Source: Phycisphaerales bacterium (GTDB lineage Bacteria; Planctomycetota; Phycisphaerae; Phycisphaerales; UBA1924). From it: a stretch of DNA of 64,000 nucleotides. A program made the position numbers and the translations under genes. Location of the stretch: assembly GCA_020845755.1 (NCBI GenBank), contig JADLFE010000009.1:62001-126000 (forward strand), read 5' to 3'. The notes below the pieces were generated by a model. The model was not told the DNA's origin and did not search any database. It saw only the letters and a program-made list of their open reading frames with translations. Positions 44,608 to 53,818 of the stretch are shown one piece after another (position 1 is the stretch's first letter; the number at the start of each line of letters is the position of its first letter).

Positions 44608-46044
44608 ATGCGGGTTTTGATGCTTGGCTGGGAGTTTCCGCCGTTCATCGCCGGGGGACTAGGCGTGGCGTGCCACGGCTTGACCAAGGCGATGGACAAA
44701 CTCGGGCACGAGGTGGTCTTCATTCTGCCCAAGCCCGTGAGGAGCACCGAGAACGCGCCCGCCAAACTGCTCAGCCCCGAAACGCTGATGGACAAACTCG
44801 CCCGAATCCACGGCACATCGCCGGGCGATCGCGGCACACCCGAGAACCCCGAGATCCTCGGCAGCGGATTCCCTTCGATCCACATCCCGGGCTTTGAGCA
44901 CACCGTCTTCCGCGGCGTTCCCGCGGCGTTTTCCAGCCCGTACCCGGGCGGCGCGCCGGCGGGATGGTTCGGCCTCACCGGCAGCGCGCCGGTCGAGCCC
45001 TGGGCCATGGGGAGCGGCGCGAGCGCCGGCTCAGCGAAGTTGTACGAGGACCTCGGCCTGACCACGGCCGCCGCAAAGACGTTGGCGCAACCGGCGAGTT
45101 CGCCCGCGGGGATCGGATATGGCACTGACCTGATCGGGGACGCGGAGCGTTACGCACGGTTGTGCGTGGCCCTGGCGCGGAGCGAGCAGTTCGACGTGAT
45201 CCACGCGCACGACTGGCTGACGTATCCGGCGGGCCTGGCGCTGTCGCAGGTGACGGGCAAGCCGCTGGTTGTGCATGTTCACTCGACGGAGTTTGATCGG
45301 TCGGGCACGAACGTGAACCAACGGATCTATGACATCGAGCGGGGCGGGATGCTCGGGGCGGCGCGTGTGATCGCGGTGAGCCAACTCACGCGCTCGATCT
45401 GCGTGCGCAAGTACGGGGTGGACCCCGCGCGGGTGAACGTGGTCTATAACGGGCTCGACCGCGAGGCGTATCAGCCCGCGGCGGACACGGCGATCGAGGA
45501 GGGCGACAAGATCGTGCTCTTCCTCGGGCGTCTGACGATGCAGAAGGGACCGGAGTATTTCATCGCGGCGGCCAAGCGCGTGCTGGACGTCATGCCCGAG
45601 GTGAAGTTCGTAGTGGCGGGCTCGGGAGACATGACGCTGCGGATGATCGAACTGGCGGCGAGCGTCGGCATCGGGCACAAGGTGCTCTTCACAGGCTTCC
45701 TGCGCGGGGGCGACGTCGACCGCGTGTTCAGCATGGCCGACTGCTATGTCATGCCCAGCGTGAGCGAGCCCTTCGGCATCGCGGCTCTCGAGGCGATCCA
45801 CCACCAGGTGCCGGTGATCGTGTCGAAGACCAGCGGCGTTGCCGAGGTGCTGTCGCACGTGCTGAAGGTTGACTTCTGGGACATCGACGAGATGGCCAAC
45901 AAGATCGTCGCGGTGCTCAAGCATCCGCCGCTCTCGCAGACGCTCCGCCAACACGGGCGGCTCGAGTTGCACCGACTGACGTGGGAGGGTGCCGCGGAGC
46001 GCTGCCTGCAGACCTACGAGGACGCGCTGGCCGCCCGGACGTAG
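44608..46044 (+). CDS. GT4-family glycosyltransferase (glycogen-synthase-like)
   Basis: ATG at 44608 with GAGGA upstream; 478 residues. The N-terminus MLGWEFPPFIAGGLGVACHGL resembles glycogen/starch synthase substrate loops, followed by IHAHDWLTYPAGL and the C-terminal GT4 signature SEPFGIAALEAIHH plus FLGRLTMQKGPEYF. It transfers sugar from a nucleotide-sugar donor with retention of configuration; donor and acceptor are unknown. An insert of ~100 residues (60-160, Pro/Gly-rich) between N-terminal strands is longer than usual. It converges on the 653-residue gene. Confidence 0.88.
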   Translation: MRVLMLGWEFPPFIAGGLGVACHGLTKAMDKLGHEVVFILPKPVRSTENAPAKLLSPETLMDKLARIHGTSPGDRGTPENPEILGSGFPSIHIPGFEHTVFRGVPAAFSSPYPGGAPAGWFGLTGSAPVEPWAMGSGASAGSAKLYEDLGLTTAAAKTLAQPASSPAGIGYGTDLIGDAERYARLCVALARSEQFDVIHAHDWLTYPAGLALSQVTGKPLVVHVHSTEFDRSGTNVNQRIYDIERGGMLGAARVIAVSQLTRSICVRKYGVDPARVNVVYNGLDREAYQPAADTAIEEGDKIVLFLGRLTMQKGPEYFIAAAKRVLDVMPEVKFVVAGSGDMTLRMIELAASVGIGHKVLFTGFLRGGDVDRVFSMADCYVMPSVSEPFGIAALEAIHHQVPVIVSKTSGVAEVLSHVLKVDFWDIDEMANKIVAVLKHPPLSQTLRQHGRLELHRLTWEGAAERCLQTYEDALAART

Positions 46045-46118
46045 ACCGCCAGACAGGTGGAGAAGGGTCGCCGGCGTGATGGCGCCGGTCGCGTTGAGGC
46101 GGCGAACACCCCCACCGG

Positions 46119-48080
46119 CTACCTCTGTTGCTGCTGCATCTTTTCCTGGATCGCGCGCATCTGGGCGGCCTGCTGTTCCATTTTGGCGCGGTGCTCGGCC
46201 ATGAGCGCTGGCTCGGGGTAGATGACATCGAACGGCTTGCCGCCCTTGGCGACCTCTGCGTCGATCTCCTTTTTGTAGCGTTCGACGAGGAGATCGAAGG
46301 CATAGACGCGGAGGTCCTCGGGGGCGCGGGCGTAGAGCGCCTCGGCCTCTTCTCGCGGGACGATCGAGCAGAGTTGGGCGAACACGATGCCGGCCACGAC
46401 GCCGAAGTCCTTGTCCATCATCTCCATGCGTGATGTGCCGATGTCGAGCGGGTTGTCCTTGGCCTGGGCCTCCATGTAGAAGCGGTGGAACTGCTTGGCG
46501 TACTCGATCTGGGCGCGGAATTCTTCCATGTTGCCCGCGAGCAGGCCGCTGGTGTAGGCGCCCAGGAGCGCGCCGGTGGTCTCGCTGACGGCGACCTGCG
46601 GGATCTTCTCCTGGTCGGCGATCTCGCGGTCGACGAATTCATTGAGGGGGCGGCTCATGATGAAGGGGCGTTCGGGGTCGTTCATGTTCTGGTGCGGGTA
46701 GTTGCGAAGATCGGAGTAGAGTTTCTCTGCGATGTCCTTCTGCCCGCGCCGGAAGTAGTATCGGATCTGGTCTTTCAGGAAGTTCTCGTAGCCCGCGGAG
46801 TAGAAGCTGTACGCGCGTTTGTCGGTGTCGGCCCAACTGCGTTCGACGAGTGATTCGAGGATCCCGCCGTAGGTGCGCACGAAGTGGACGTTGGGCATGG
46901 CCATGTAGAACTGATCGTTTCCGGCGAGGAAGTCAAGGACGTTGAAGTAGATCTCGCCCGAGCGGGCGAGTTCCTGGATCGCCTGGATGGTGATGCGGTC
47001 GGTGTTGATGAAGTCGAAGTTCTTGCGGTTGTCCTCGTTGAAGCGTGGGAGGGAGAGTTCGACGCCGCGTGCGGCCCAGTAGATGGCGTGGGACGCGGGA
47101 TGGCGCCAGTCCATCGGGCCGTAGAACTCCATGTCACGGAGCATGCGGTCCGGCTCCATGTGGTACTGATCGATGAGGACGCGCTTGCGGACGTGGGCGA
47201 GCAGGGCGGGCCATGCGTCGGCAAAGCGTGGGTCCTTGAGGAGGTCCATCATGGCGGCGGTCTTGGGACCGGAGCGCTCCTCGAACTTGTAGCGGAGGGA
47301 GGACAGCGAGAGTTCGCGGGCGAACTCAGAACGCCTGAGCAGTTCGAAATCGGGTGTTGTGCCGACGCGATCGCGGAGTTCGCGCACCAGTTCTCCGGCC
47401 TGTGGCATGGCTTTCACGAGATCGTCGAGTTTGTCGGGCGCGAATGTGATGGGGCGGAACCAGTCGGAATATCGCTGCACCGCGACCTTGCGGTCCTTCA
47501 TCTCGGCGGTGAGCGGGGGCGGCGGCCCCAGCACCCATGTCCACTCTTCGGCGAGGCGGCGTTTGTAGTAGCCGTTGGCGTCGTCGGTGTATCCCTGGAT
47601 CTTGTGAGCGAAGATCCAGGCGAGTTCCTTGTGGAGAAGCATGTCGTTGGGGTTGGCGGGGATCCCCTCGTCGCGGAGGAGTTGGATCCCCTGGTTGACC
47701 CAGTTCCAGCGCTCCTCGCGCGTCTGAGTCGTCACCGAGATGTTGTAGGCCATATTCCATGCATGGAAGACCCACACACGCGGGAAGCGGGGCTGGAGTT
47801 TGGTGATCGCGCTGGCCAGGTCGCGTGCCTCGTAGTACTTCCCCGCTTCCTTCAGGTTGTTGGCGCGGATCCACAGGACGTTGACAAACAGCCCGCGAAA
47901 GGCGCCCATGGCGATGCCCAGCGCCACCTGGGGCGGGTCGTTTTCGGCGGCAGAATCGGTCCACACCAGTTTGCCGCGCGAGGCCGAGGCATTCACCGCG
48001 ATCGAGGTCGCGCCGGCCAGCGCGAAGAAGATCAGCGCGAGCAGTCCGGCGACCAATCTGGTTCGGGTCGTTGAGGTCAT
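46119..48080 (-). CDS. Membrane-anchored protein of unknown function, last gene of the SPFH/ABC-2 operon
   Basis: The ATG at 48080 starts 4 bp after the permease stop, so the genes are coupled; the open frame extends upstream inside the permease gene without support. The 653-residue protein has one N-terminal membrane helix (LVAGLLALIFFALAGATSIAV) and then a mostly helical soluble part (LKEAGKYYEARDLASAITKLQPRFPRVW looks like a TPR-type helical pair), ending in a Gln/Met-rich helix. It probably lies in the periplasm. No family is recognised; conservation of operon context would be its best clue. Confidence 0.72.
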   Translation of the reverse strand: MTSTTRTRLVAGLLALIFFALAGATSIAVNASASRGKLVWTDSAAENDPPQVALGIAMGAFRGLFVNVLWIRANNLKEAGKYYEARDLASAITKLQPRFPRVWVFHAWNMAYNISVTTQTREERWNWVNQGIQLLRDEGIPANPNDMLLHKELAWIFAHKIQGYTDDANGYYKRRLAEEWTWVLGPPPPLTAEMKDRKVAVQRYSDWFRPITFAPDKLDDLVKAMPQAGELVRELRDRVGTTPDFELLRRSEFARELSLSSLRYKFEERSGPKTAAMMDLLKDPRFADAWPALLAHVRKRVLIDQYHMEPDRMLRDMEFYGPMDWRHPASHAIYWAARGVELSLPRFNEDNRKNFDFINTDRITIQAIQELARSGEIYFNVLDFLAGNDQFYMAMPNVHFVRTYGGILESLVERSWADTDKRAYSFYSAGYENFLKDQIRYYFRRGQKDIAEKLYSDLRNYPHQNMNDPERPFIMSRPLNEFVDREIADQEKIPQVAVSETTGALLGAYTSGLLAGNMEEFRAQIEYAKQFHRFYMEAQAKDNPLDIGTSRMEMMDKDFGVVAGIVFAQLCSIVPREEAEALYARAPEDLRVYAFDLLVERYKKEIDAEVAKGGKPFDVIYPEPALMAEHRAKMEQQAAQMRAIQEKMQQQQR

Positions 48081-48084
48081 AACG

Positions 48085-49953
48085 TCACGCGTGCCCCGAG
48101 TAGATGGCCAGTTCGCGGCGACGCAGGACGGCGACCGCCGAGACGAACAACACGCCGGAGACCGCCGCGAGATAGGCAACGCCTCGTGCGACGGTGTCCC
48201 AGGAGAGGCGGCGTCCATCGACGAGGCTGGTGATCGGGTCCAGATCCCCGTAGAGCTTGAAGAATCCGGCGATGGCGACCGCGACGGCGCGGATCACAAC
48301 AGCGACCGGCAGGACCTTGCCTTTCTCGTCGGTGGAGTTGTAGTAGTCGAGGGCGTTCCAGAGGTAGGGCGTGAGTTCGGCGGCGACCAGCGCCCCCACC
48401 GCGACAACGCACGCGACCGGGAATGAAAGGAAGGTGGAGGCGAAGATCGCGATGATGGAGATGAAGGCGAGTTTGACCCAGAGCACGACCATGACGCGGA
48501 AGAAGTTGGCGCGGTAGGTGCCATCGGAGTAGGAGAGTTCCAGACCGTCGGGCGGGAACGAGATGGTCATGGGGTTGGCGATGCCGCGGGCGGCGTCACC
48601 GTTGACGATCTCGATCGTGACGCGTCCCTGGTCGTCGATGGCGCCCGGGGAGATGTCGACGGTCTGGGAATTGCCAAGTCCGACCTCGCGGATAAAGGGC
48701 TCGCTCCCGGAGATCATCATGGTGAGCCGGTAGAGTTCGTCGGGTGCGTTCGCGCCGGCATTGATGCGGTAACGGAAGGTCAGCGGGCGCGGGGAACTCT
48801 TGGCACCGGCGAGCCCGTCGAAGACATAGACCTCGCTCTTGGCCGGCTCGACCGAGCGGTACGCATCGCCGAATGCCTTGATGAGATCGGCGCGGATCTT
48901 GGCTCGCTTTTCCGGGGTGTCCTGGTAGTTTGAATTGGCGCGTTTTTCAGCGTCGACTTTCGCCTGGGTGGTCTGGTCCAGCGCCTCGGGGATGATGTCG
49001 GGCGGGGAGGCGAAGACCGCGATCCGAGCGGCCAGGACCTGCGTCTCGAGCACGGCCCGGTCCTCGCTGGGCGCTCCGGACGCGGTGACAAAGGCCTCCC
49101 GCTCGCCCTGGGCGGGCTGCTGGCGGAGGTACTCGGTGAACAGGAAGACCGCCGAGCCGCAGACCAGCAGAAGCACGAGGTTGATCCCGATCACGCCCAG
49201 CCACTTGCCGAAGATGTACTGCCACGCCGAGACGGGCTTGGTGATGGTCTGCCAAATGATCTTGTCGCGCTGGTCAAAGGAGACGGTTGCCGCGGAGAAG
49301 ACAGCGCAGAGGAGCCCGATGATCCAGAACGAGCCGCCCGTGGAATACTGGAGAAACGCCTGCACGCGATAGCGGAGCGGCGTCTGGTCCGAGAGGAGCA
49401 TGGGGATGGCGGCCAGGGCGAACACGAGCACGACCATGAGGACTAGCGAGACGCGCTGACGCGAGGCCTCGGCGACGGCGGTCTTGGCGATGGAGAGGAC
49501 AGGACCGGCGCCGGCGAGCGCGAGGCGGAGCAGTTGCATGAGGGCGGTGAAGGCGAAGGTGAGCGCGAGCACGCCTGTGAGCAGTTGGGCCATGCCGCGG
49601 GTCGGCTCGAACATCGCGAGAGGGAGGATGATGGCCGCGCCGAGAATGGCCAAGCCAAGGTACGTGAGGGAGAGGCCAAGCCAGACGACACCGACGCCCA
49701 GAAGCGTGACCAGCGCGATACCGACCCCAAGGAGCGTGGGATCCGAGCGCCCGCTGAGCATGTCTTCGAGGACGCGGGCTGCCTGCTGATCGGGGATGGA
49801 GGAGAGATCCAGCCCGCTTCCTTGCGCGCGGGTGAGCAGGTAGGCGCCCAGGCCGACGATGCCGGCCAGCGCGATCACACAGGTCGCGATGACCTTGAAT
49901 GTTCGACCCTGCTGCAAACGGTCGAAAGCGCGGAGGCGTTCCAACAACGTCAC
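48085..49953 (-). CDS. ABC-2 type transporter permease with a large extracytoplasmic domain
   Basis: The protein has 622 residues. It has about four to five helices in the N-terminal part, the ABC-2 coupling segment ATVSFDQRDKIIWQTITKPVSAWQY before IFGKWLGVIGINLVLLL, a ~230-residue extracytoplasmic domain, and further helices at the C-terminus. The coupling segment matches that of the divergent permease at 56396 (SREIENKTVLTVVSKP), so the two are related. Start overlaps the ATPase stop by ATGA. With the ATPase it forms an export-type pump of unknown substrate. Confidence 0.85.
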   Translation of the reverse strand: MTLLERLRAFDRLQQGRTFKVIATCVIALAGIVGLGAYLLTRAQGSGLDLSSIPDQQAARVLEDMLSGRSDPTLLGVGIALVTLLGVGVVWLGLSLTYLGLAILGAAIILPLAMFEPTRGMAQLLTGVLALTFAFTALMQLLRLALAGAGPVLSIAKTAVAEASRQRVSLVLMVVLVFALAAIPMLLSDQTPLRYRVQAFLQYSTGGSFWIIGLLCAVFSAATVSFDQRDKIIWQTITKPVSAWQYIFGKWLGVIGINLVLLLVCGSAVFLFTEYLRQQPAQGEREAFVTASGAPSEDRAVLETQVLAARIAVFASPPDIIPEALDQTTQAKVDAEKRANSNYQDTPEKRAKIRADLIKAFGDAYRSVEPAKSEVYVFDGLAGAKSSPRPLTFRYRINAGANAPDELYRLTMMISGSEPFIREVGLGNSQTVDISPGAIDDQGRVTIEIVNGDAARGIANPMTISFPPDGLELSYSDGTYRANFFRVMVVLWVKLAFISIIAIFASTFLSFPVACVVAVGALVAAELTPYLWNALDYYNSTDEKGKVLPVAVVIRAVAVAIAGFFKLYGDLDPITSLVDGRRLSWDTVARGVAYLAAVSGVLFVSAVAVLRRRELAIYSGHA

Positions 49954-51248
49954 GGCTTGGGCTCCGGGGCCTTGGGATCAGACGGCTTGTCGCCGCCCGA
50001 CAAGAGCGAATCGATCAGCGATCGATCGACATTCGACGGCGGGGTCGGTGCGCTGGGACGCGGAGACGTGGGCCTCGCGGGATGCGCGGGCTCGGTCGAC
50101 GCCGCGGCCGGCGCGTTGGAACTGTTGGCGGAGGGCATCGGGGCGCTGCTCGCGCTCCCGGAAACGAGCGAGCCGATGAGCGACTCATCGGGGCCGACGG
50201 GCGATACCGAGGGCTTGGAATCGAGGGGGATGGCGGCGTCGGACGCGCTGACGAGTTTGTCGATGAGCGCATCGCCTGTTTCGTGGGCGCGGAGGAACGC
50301 GGCTGTCTGACCACCGGAGGTCGCGCCGGAGGTGGAGACCTGCTCGCTCCTGGCGCGCTCGACGATGTCGAGGAAGAGTTCTTCGAGTTTCTGGCGTGGG
50401 CGCGACACGCGGAGCACGGACTTGTGACCGCCCGAGCGGGCTCGGATCACGCGGTCGATCTCGGCGAGCGTGGCGTCGTCGAGCGTATCGGCCTCGATCG
50501 AGGTCTTGCTCTGGCTCTCGAGCAACTCCTCGCAGGTTCCCTCGGCCCGGACGCGCCCGCCGTAGAGGATCACCATGCGATCAACGCAATCCTCCACGTC
50601 CGAGAGGAGGTGGCTGGAGAGCAGGATGGTCTTGCCGCGCCGGCCCAGTTCGATGATGAGGTCCTTGACCTGCTTGGTGCCGATGGGATCTAGTCCGGTG
50701 GTGGGCTCGTCGAGGATGAGGAAGTCGGGGTCGTTGATGAGCGCCTGGGCGATGCCGATGCGGCGTTGCATTCCCTTGGAGTACTCGCGGACGGGACGGA
50801 ACTGCGCGCCGGTGAGCCCGACCATGTCGAGGAGTTCATCGATGCGGCGCGACCGGGTCTTGACGTCGAGGTTGAAGAGTTTGGCGTAGTAGTCGAGCGT
50901 TTCGCGCGCGTTGAGGAAGGGGTAGAGGTACGACTCCTCGGGGAGGTAGCCGATCCGCTTTTTGATGTCGACCTCGTGCGGGGGCTTGCCGAAGACCGCG
51001 AGGCGACCGCGCGAGGGGCGGAGAAGCCCCAGGATCATCTTGATGGTGGTGCTCTTGCCCGAGCCGTTGGGGCCAAGGAGTCCAAAGACCTCGCGCGGGC
51101 GGATGTCGAACGAGAGATCGTCGACGGCCCGAACGCGATCTCGCATCCAGAAGTCCTTGAAGACCTTGGTGAGTTTCTGGCATGCGACAACGGGCGTCGC
51201 CGTCGCGCCCGAGGTGTTCCATGCTGTGGCGGACGCGGTCACCATCAC
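49950..51248 (-). CDS. ABC-2 transporter ATPase with a disordered tail carrying repeated short motifs
   Basis: 432 residues. Walker A GPNGSGKST at 59-67, signature YSKGMQRRI at ~156-164, Walker B DFLILDEP at ~175-182, then the domain ends near residue 310. The last ~110 residues are Ser/Pro/Ala-rich with three copies of a short motif, LIDKLVSA, LIGSLVSG and LIDSLLSG, near 328, 357 and 411. The tail is not usual for this family and may dock partner proteins. It lies between the HflK-like gene (51 bp upstream) and its permease. Confidence 0.9.
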   Translation of the reverse strand: MMVTASATAWNTSGATATPVVACQKLTKVFKDFWMRDRVRAVDDLSFDIRPREVFGLLGPNGSGKSTTIKMILGLLRPSRGRLAVFGKPPHEVDIKKRIGYLPEESYLYPFLNARETLDYYAKLFNLDVKTRSRRIDELLDMVGLTGAQFRPVREYSKGMQRRIGIAQALINDPDFLILDEPTTGLDPIGTKQVKDLIIELGRRGKTILLSSHLLSDVEDCVDRMVILYGGRVRAEGTCEELLESQSKTSIEADTLDDATLAEIDRVIRARSGGHKSVLRVSRPRQKLEELFLDIVERARSEQVSTSGATSGGQTAAFLRAHETGDALIDKLVSASDAAIPLDSKPSVSPVGPDESLIGSLVSGSASSAPMPSANSSNAPAAASTEPAHPARPTSPRPSAPTPPSNVDRSLIDSLLSGGDKPSDPKAPEPKP

Positions 51249-51299
51249 ACATTCACTCCGTGCCGGGCGATCGAGCCCGGCCTGTTAGTGCAGGCCGGT

Positions 51300-52721
51300 T
51301 CACTGCGGCTTCATCTTCAGGCTGCGGTCCACGTCGCGCTGCGATTCCTGCTGCTTGCGTTCGCGTTCGGCGGCGGACATCTCGGATTCCTTGCGTTTCC
51401 TCAGGATGTCGAGTTCCCGCAGGATATCGGGGTCGGCGTTGAGCAGGAGTTCGAGCGTGCGCGTGCCGGGGGGCGACGCCATGAGTTGCACGTTCTCGCG
51501 TGCGTACATCGCGGTGATCGCCTCCTGCCACTCGCGGTTCACCATCGCCAGGGGGTTGGACTTGAACTGTTCGAGTTTGGCCTGATAACTGATGAGTTGG
51601 CTCTGGCGCTGGTTGACGACCTCGCTGCGATAGAGGCGTGCCTGCCCGAGGATGGACGCGACCTCGCCAGACGCCGCGCCCGATGAGAGCGTCGTCCCGT
51701 CGACCTCGACCGCTTCGCCGTCGAGGAGTTTGTAGATGGTCGCCAGGATTTTCTCGGCCGCGGGCTGGTCGTTCTTTTCTGTCTGCAGTTCGTACTGGCG
51801 GATGAGCGTGAGGAGCGCGGGGGCGGCGGCGCCGGCGACCTTGTTGAGTTTCTGCTCGCGCTCCGAGCGTGCCTTGTCCTGCTCGGTGCCGGAGTTGGAG
51901 GCGGCCGTCTGAACCTTGGCGAAACTATCGCGGACATAGAGCGGGGGCATCTTGTCCTTGAGGATGAGTTGCTCGATGACGATGCCGCTCTTGGCTCGAT
52001 CGAGGATGCCCTGGGCGACATCGCGGGCGGTAGCCGCCACGGACGCGCGTTCACTGGCGGATTGCTTGAGGAGGTCCTCGATGCCGGTCTGTGAGACGGC
52101 CTGGACCACGCCGCGCTGCACCGCGGCACGAACGATGGCGGCTTCATCGCTGGGCATGATGCTCTTGGCGAACTCGCCCGGCTTGACGCGTCGATAGGAC
52201 GCTTTCCACTGGGTGTGGGCGACGTTCCCGTCGCCGGTCAGGACCGCGCCCTCCTGCTCGGGGTTGAGTTTGGGGAGTTTGGGGAGCGAATCGATGGGCT
52301 TTTCCTTGTCGCCCGGCGAGATGCGGATCCAGAACTCGGTGTCGAGGTCGACACTCTCGGCGCCGGTGCTGACCTTGACCATTTCGCCCAGCGGCGCGGG
52401 GAGGCTGAACTGGAAGCCGGGCTCCAAGCCGTCGGCATCGATCTTGCCGAAGAGGAGTCTGATGCCTTGCTCGTTCTGCTTGACGGATTGGAAGCCGCTG
52501 AGGACGTAAAGACCGGCCAGCACGACCATGCCGATCTGCACAAGACCGAACGTGATGCGGAGAGCGTCGGCAAGCGACTTGTGCGCCGCGTCCATGAGAG
52601 CGCCGGGTGATTCCATCTCGGAACCCTGGCGGAGCGTGATGGACTTGGCGCGGCGTGTCAGCCTTGGCGAAGCCTGCGACTCGCCGGGGCCCTGCGAAGG
52701 TTGTTGACCCTGGTCGCTCAC
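51300..52721 (-). CDS. HflK-like SPFH (band 7/prohibitin) membrane protein
   Basis: The protein has 473 residues with a cytoplasmic N-tail, one membrane helix (~56-76), then an SPFH domain beginning VKQNEQGIRLLFGK, with IMPSDEAAIVRAAVQRGV and a coiled-coil segment (SGTEQDKARSEREQKLN). Compared with HflK of E. coli it has a longer C-terminal helical tail ending in Arg/Gln-rich residues. SPFH proteins form large ring-like membrane cages. The ATG overlaps the stop of the HflC-like gene by ATGA. Which of the three SPFH proteins pair together is unknown. Confidence 0.85.
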   Translation of the reverse strand: MSDQGQQPSQGPGESQASPRLTRRAKSITLRQGSEMESPGALMDAAHKSLADALRITFGLVQIGMVVLAGLYVLSGFQSVKQNEQGIRLLFGKIDADGLEPGFQFSLPAPLGEMVKVSTGAESVDLDTEFWIRISPGDKEKPIDSLPKLPKLNPEQEGAVLTGDGNVAHTQWKASYRRVKPGEFAKSIMPSDEAAIVRAAVQRGVVQAVSQTGIEDLLKQSASERASVAATARDVAQGILDRAKSGIVIEQLILKDKMPPLYVRDSFAKVQTAASNSGTEQDKARSEREQKLNKVAGAAAPALLTLIRQYELQTEKNDQPAAEKILATIYKLLDGEAVEVDGTTLSSGAASGEVASILGQARLYRSEVVNQRQSQLISYQAKLEQFKSNPLAMVNREWQEAITAMYARENVQLMASPPGTRTLELLLNADPDILRELDILRKRKESEMSAAERERKQQESQRDVDRSLKMKPQ

Positions 52722-53740
52722 TTGCCGCCCTCCAACTTCTTTTCGGGCTGCTGCGACAGAGCGCGGTCGAGTTCGGGCATGGCGGGGATCTGACCCTTCT
52801 TCAGGCCGTTGAGCGAATCAGGCTTCACGAGGTCAAAGCCGGGCATGCTGGTGGGGAAGACGAAGGTCATACGCTTGGCGGTGGCGTCGCGCAGGAACTC
52901 CATGCGGCGCAGGAACACCGCCAGTTCGGGGTTGCTGTTCATCTGGCCCAGGTAGGTCGCGGCCTCGCGATCGCCCTGCTTCCTGATCTCCTGCGCCCGG
53001 CTGTCGGCGAACGCCCGGATCATCCTGGCTTCGTTCTCCGCGGTATCGCGGATCGCCTGGGCCACGGCCTGGCCCTTGGCCTCGATCTCCGCCGCAAGAC
53101 GATCGCGGCTGGCACCCATGCGCTCGAAGACCGCTTTGGTCGTTTCCTCGGGGAGCATGACGCGGGTGACGCCGACGTCGACGGCCTCGATGCCGTAGTC
53201 GGCCAGAGACACGGACTTCTCGCCGCCGGCGGTCGTTTCGCGGATCACGAGCCCGGACAGGATGGCCTTTTCGAGATCGGGGAGTTTGGTGGTGCCCGCG
53301 GCGTTGAAGAGGTCGGACATGGCGAACTTGCTGGTGGCCCCGATAGCGGAGCGCAGGTTGGACTCGATGATCTCCTGGGCCTTGCGGAAGTGGTCGGCGG
53401 AGCGATCGCCGGCGACGCTGAAACGCTCGAAGAAGCGGAGCGGGTCCTTGACGCGCCAGAAGCACGCGGCCTCGACGATGATCTGGCGGTTGTCGCTGGT
53501 CTGCTGGGTCTGGGCGCGGGTCTGCACGACGCGCAGGCGCGTGTCGTACTTGGTGACCGACTGGATGGGGCTGGGCCACTTGAACTTCAGGCCCGGGTCG
53601 AGTTTGAGCGAGTCCTCGCTGGCCTTGCCGAACGTGGTCAGCACGGCCGCCTCGGTAAAGCGCACCTGATAGGTCATGCTGAACGCCAGCAGCACGACCA
53701 GAAGCACGCCCGCCAGCACGATGATCACCAACCTCTTCAC
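52718..53740 (-). CDS. HflC-like SPFH membrane protein
   Basis: GTG start at 53740; 340 residues. One membrane helix at 3-23 is followed by the SPFH domain (VRFTEAAVLTTFGKAS, DPGLKFKWPSPIQSV, RQIIVEAACFWRVKDP) and the coiled-coil segment ASRDRLAAEIEAKGQAVAQAIRD, close to HflC. In proteobacteria HflC with HflK encloses the FtsH protease; no ftsH is in this window. It follows the TM-SPFH gene by 78 bp and overlaps the HflK-like gene. Confidence 0.88.
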   Translation of the reverse strand: MKRLVIIVLAGVLLVVLLAFSMTYQVRFTEAAVLTTFGKASEDSLKLDPGLKFKWPSPIQSVTKYDTRLRVVQTRAQTQQTSDNRQIIVEAACFWRVKDPLRFFERFSVAGDRSADHFRKAQEIIESNLRSAIGATSKFAMSDLFNAAGTTKLPDLEKAILSGLVIRETTAGGEKSVSLADYGIEAVDVGVTRVMLPEETTKAVFERMGASRDRLAAEIEAKGQAVAQAIRDTAENEARMIRAFADSRAQEIRKQGDREAATYLGQMNSNPELAVFLRRMEFLRDATAKRMTFVFPTSMPGFDLVKPDSLNGLKKGQIPAMPELDRALSQQPEKKLEGGK

Positions 53741-53818
53741 GCCGTCGCTCCTGCTCGGGGCTCATGCCCCGTGAATACTCGGAATCGAACCATCGCCCGC
53801 CGCCGAACCCGGATGGGG

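Noticed and set aside
46067-46092. CCGGCG/CGCCGG hairpin between the convergent GT4 and 653-residue genes
   Set aside because: Only a 6-bp stem with no T-run on either strand; too weak to call as a terminator.
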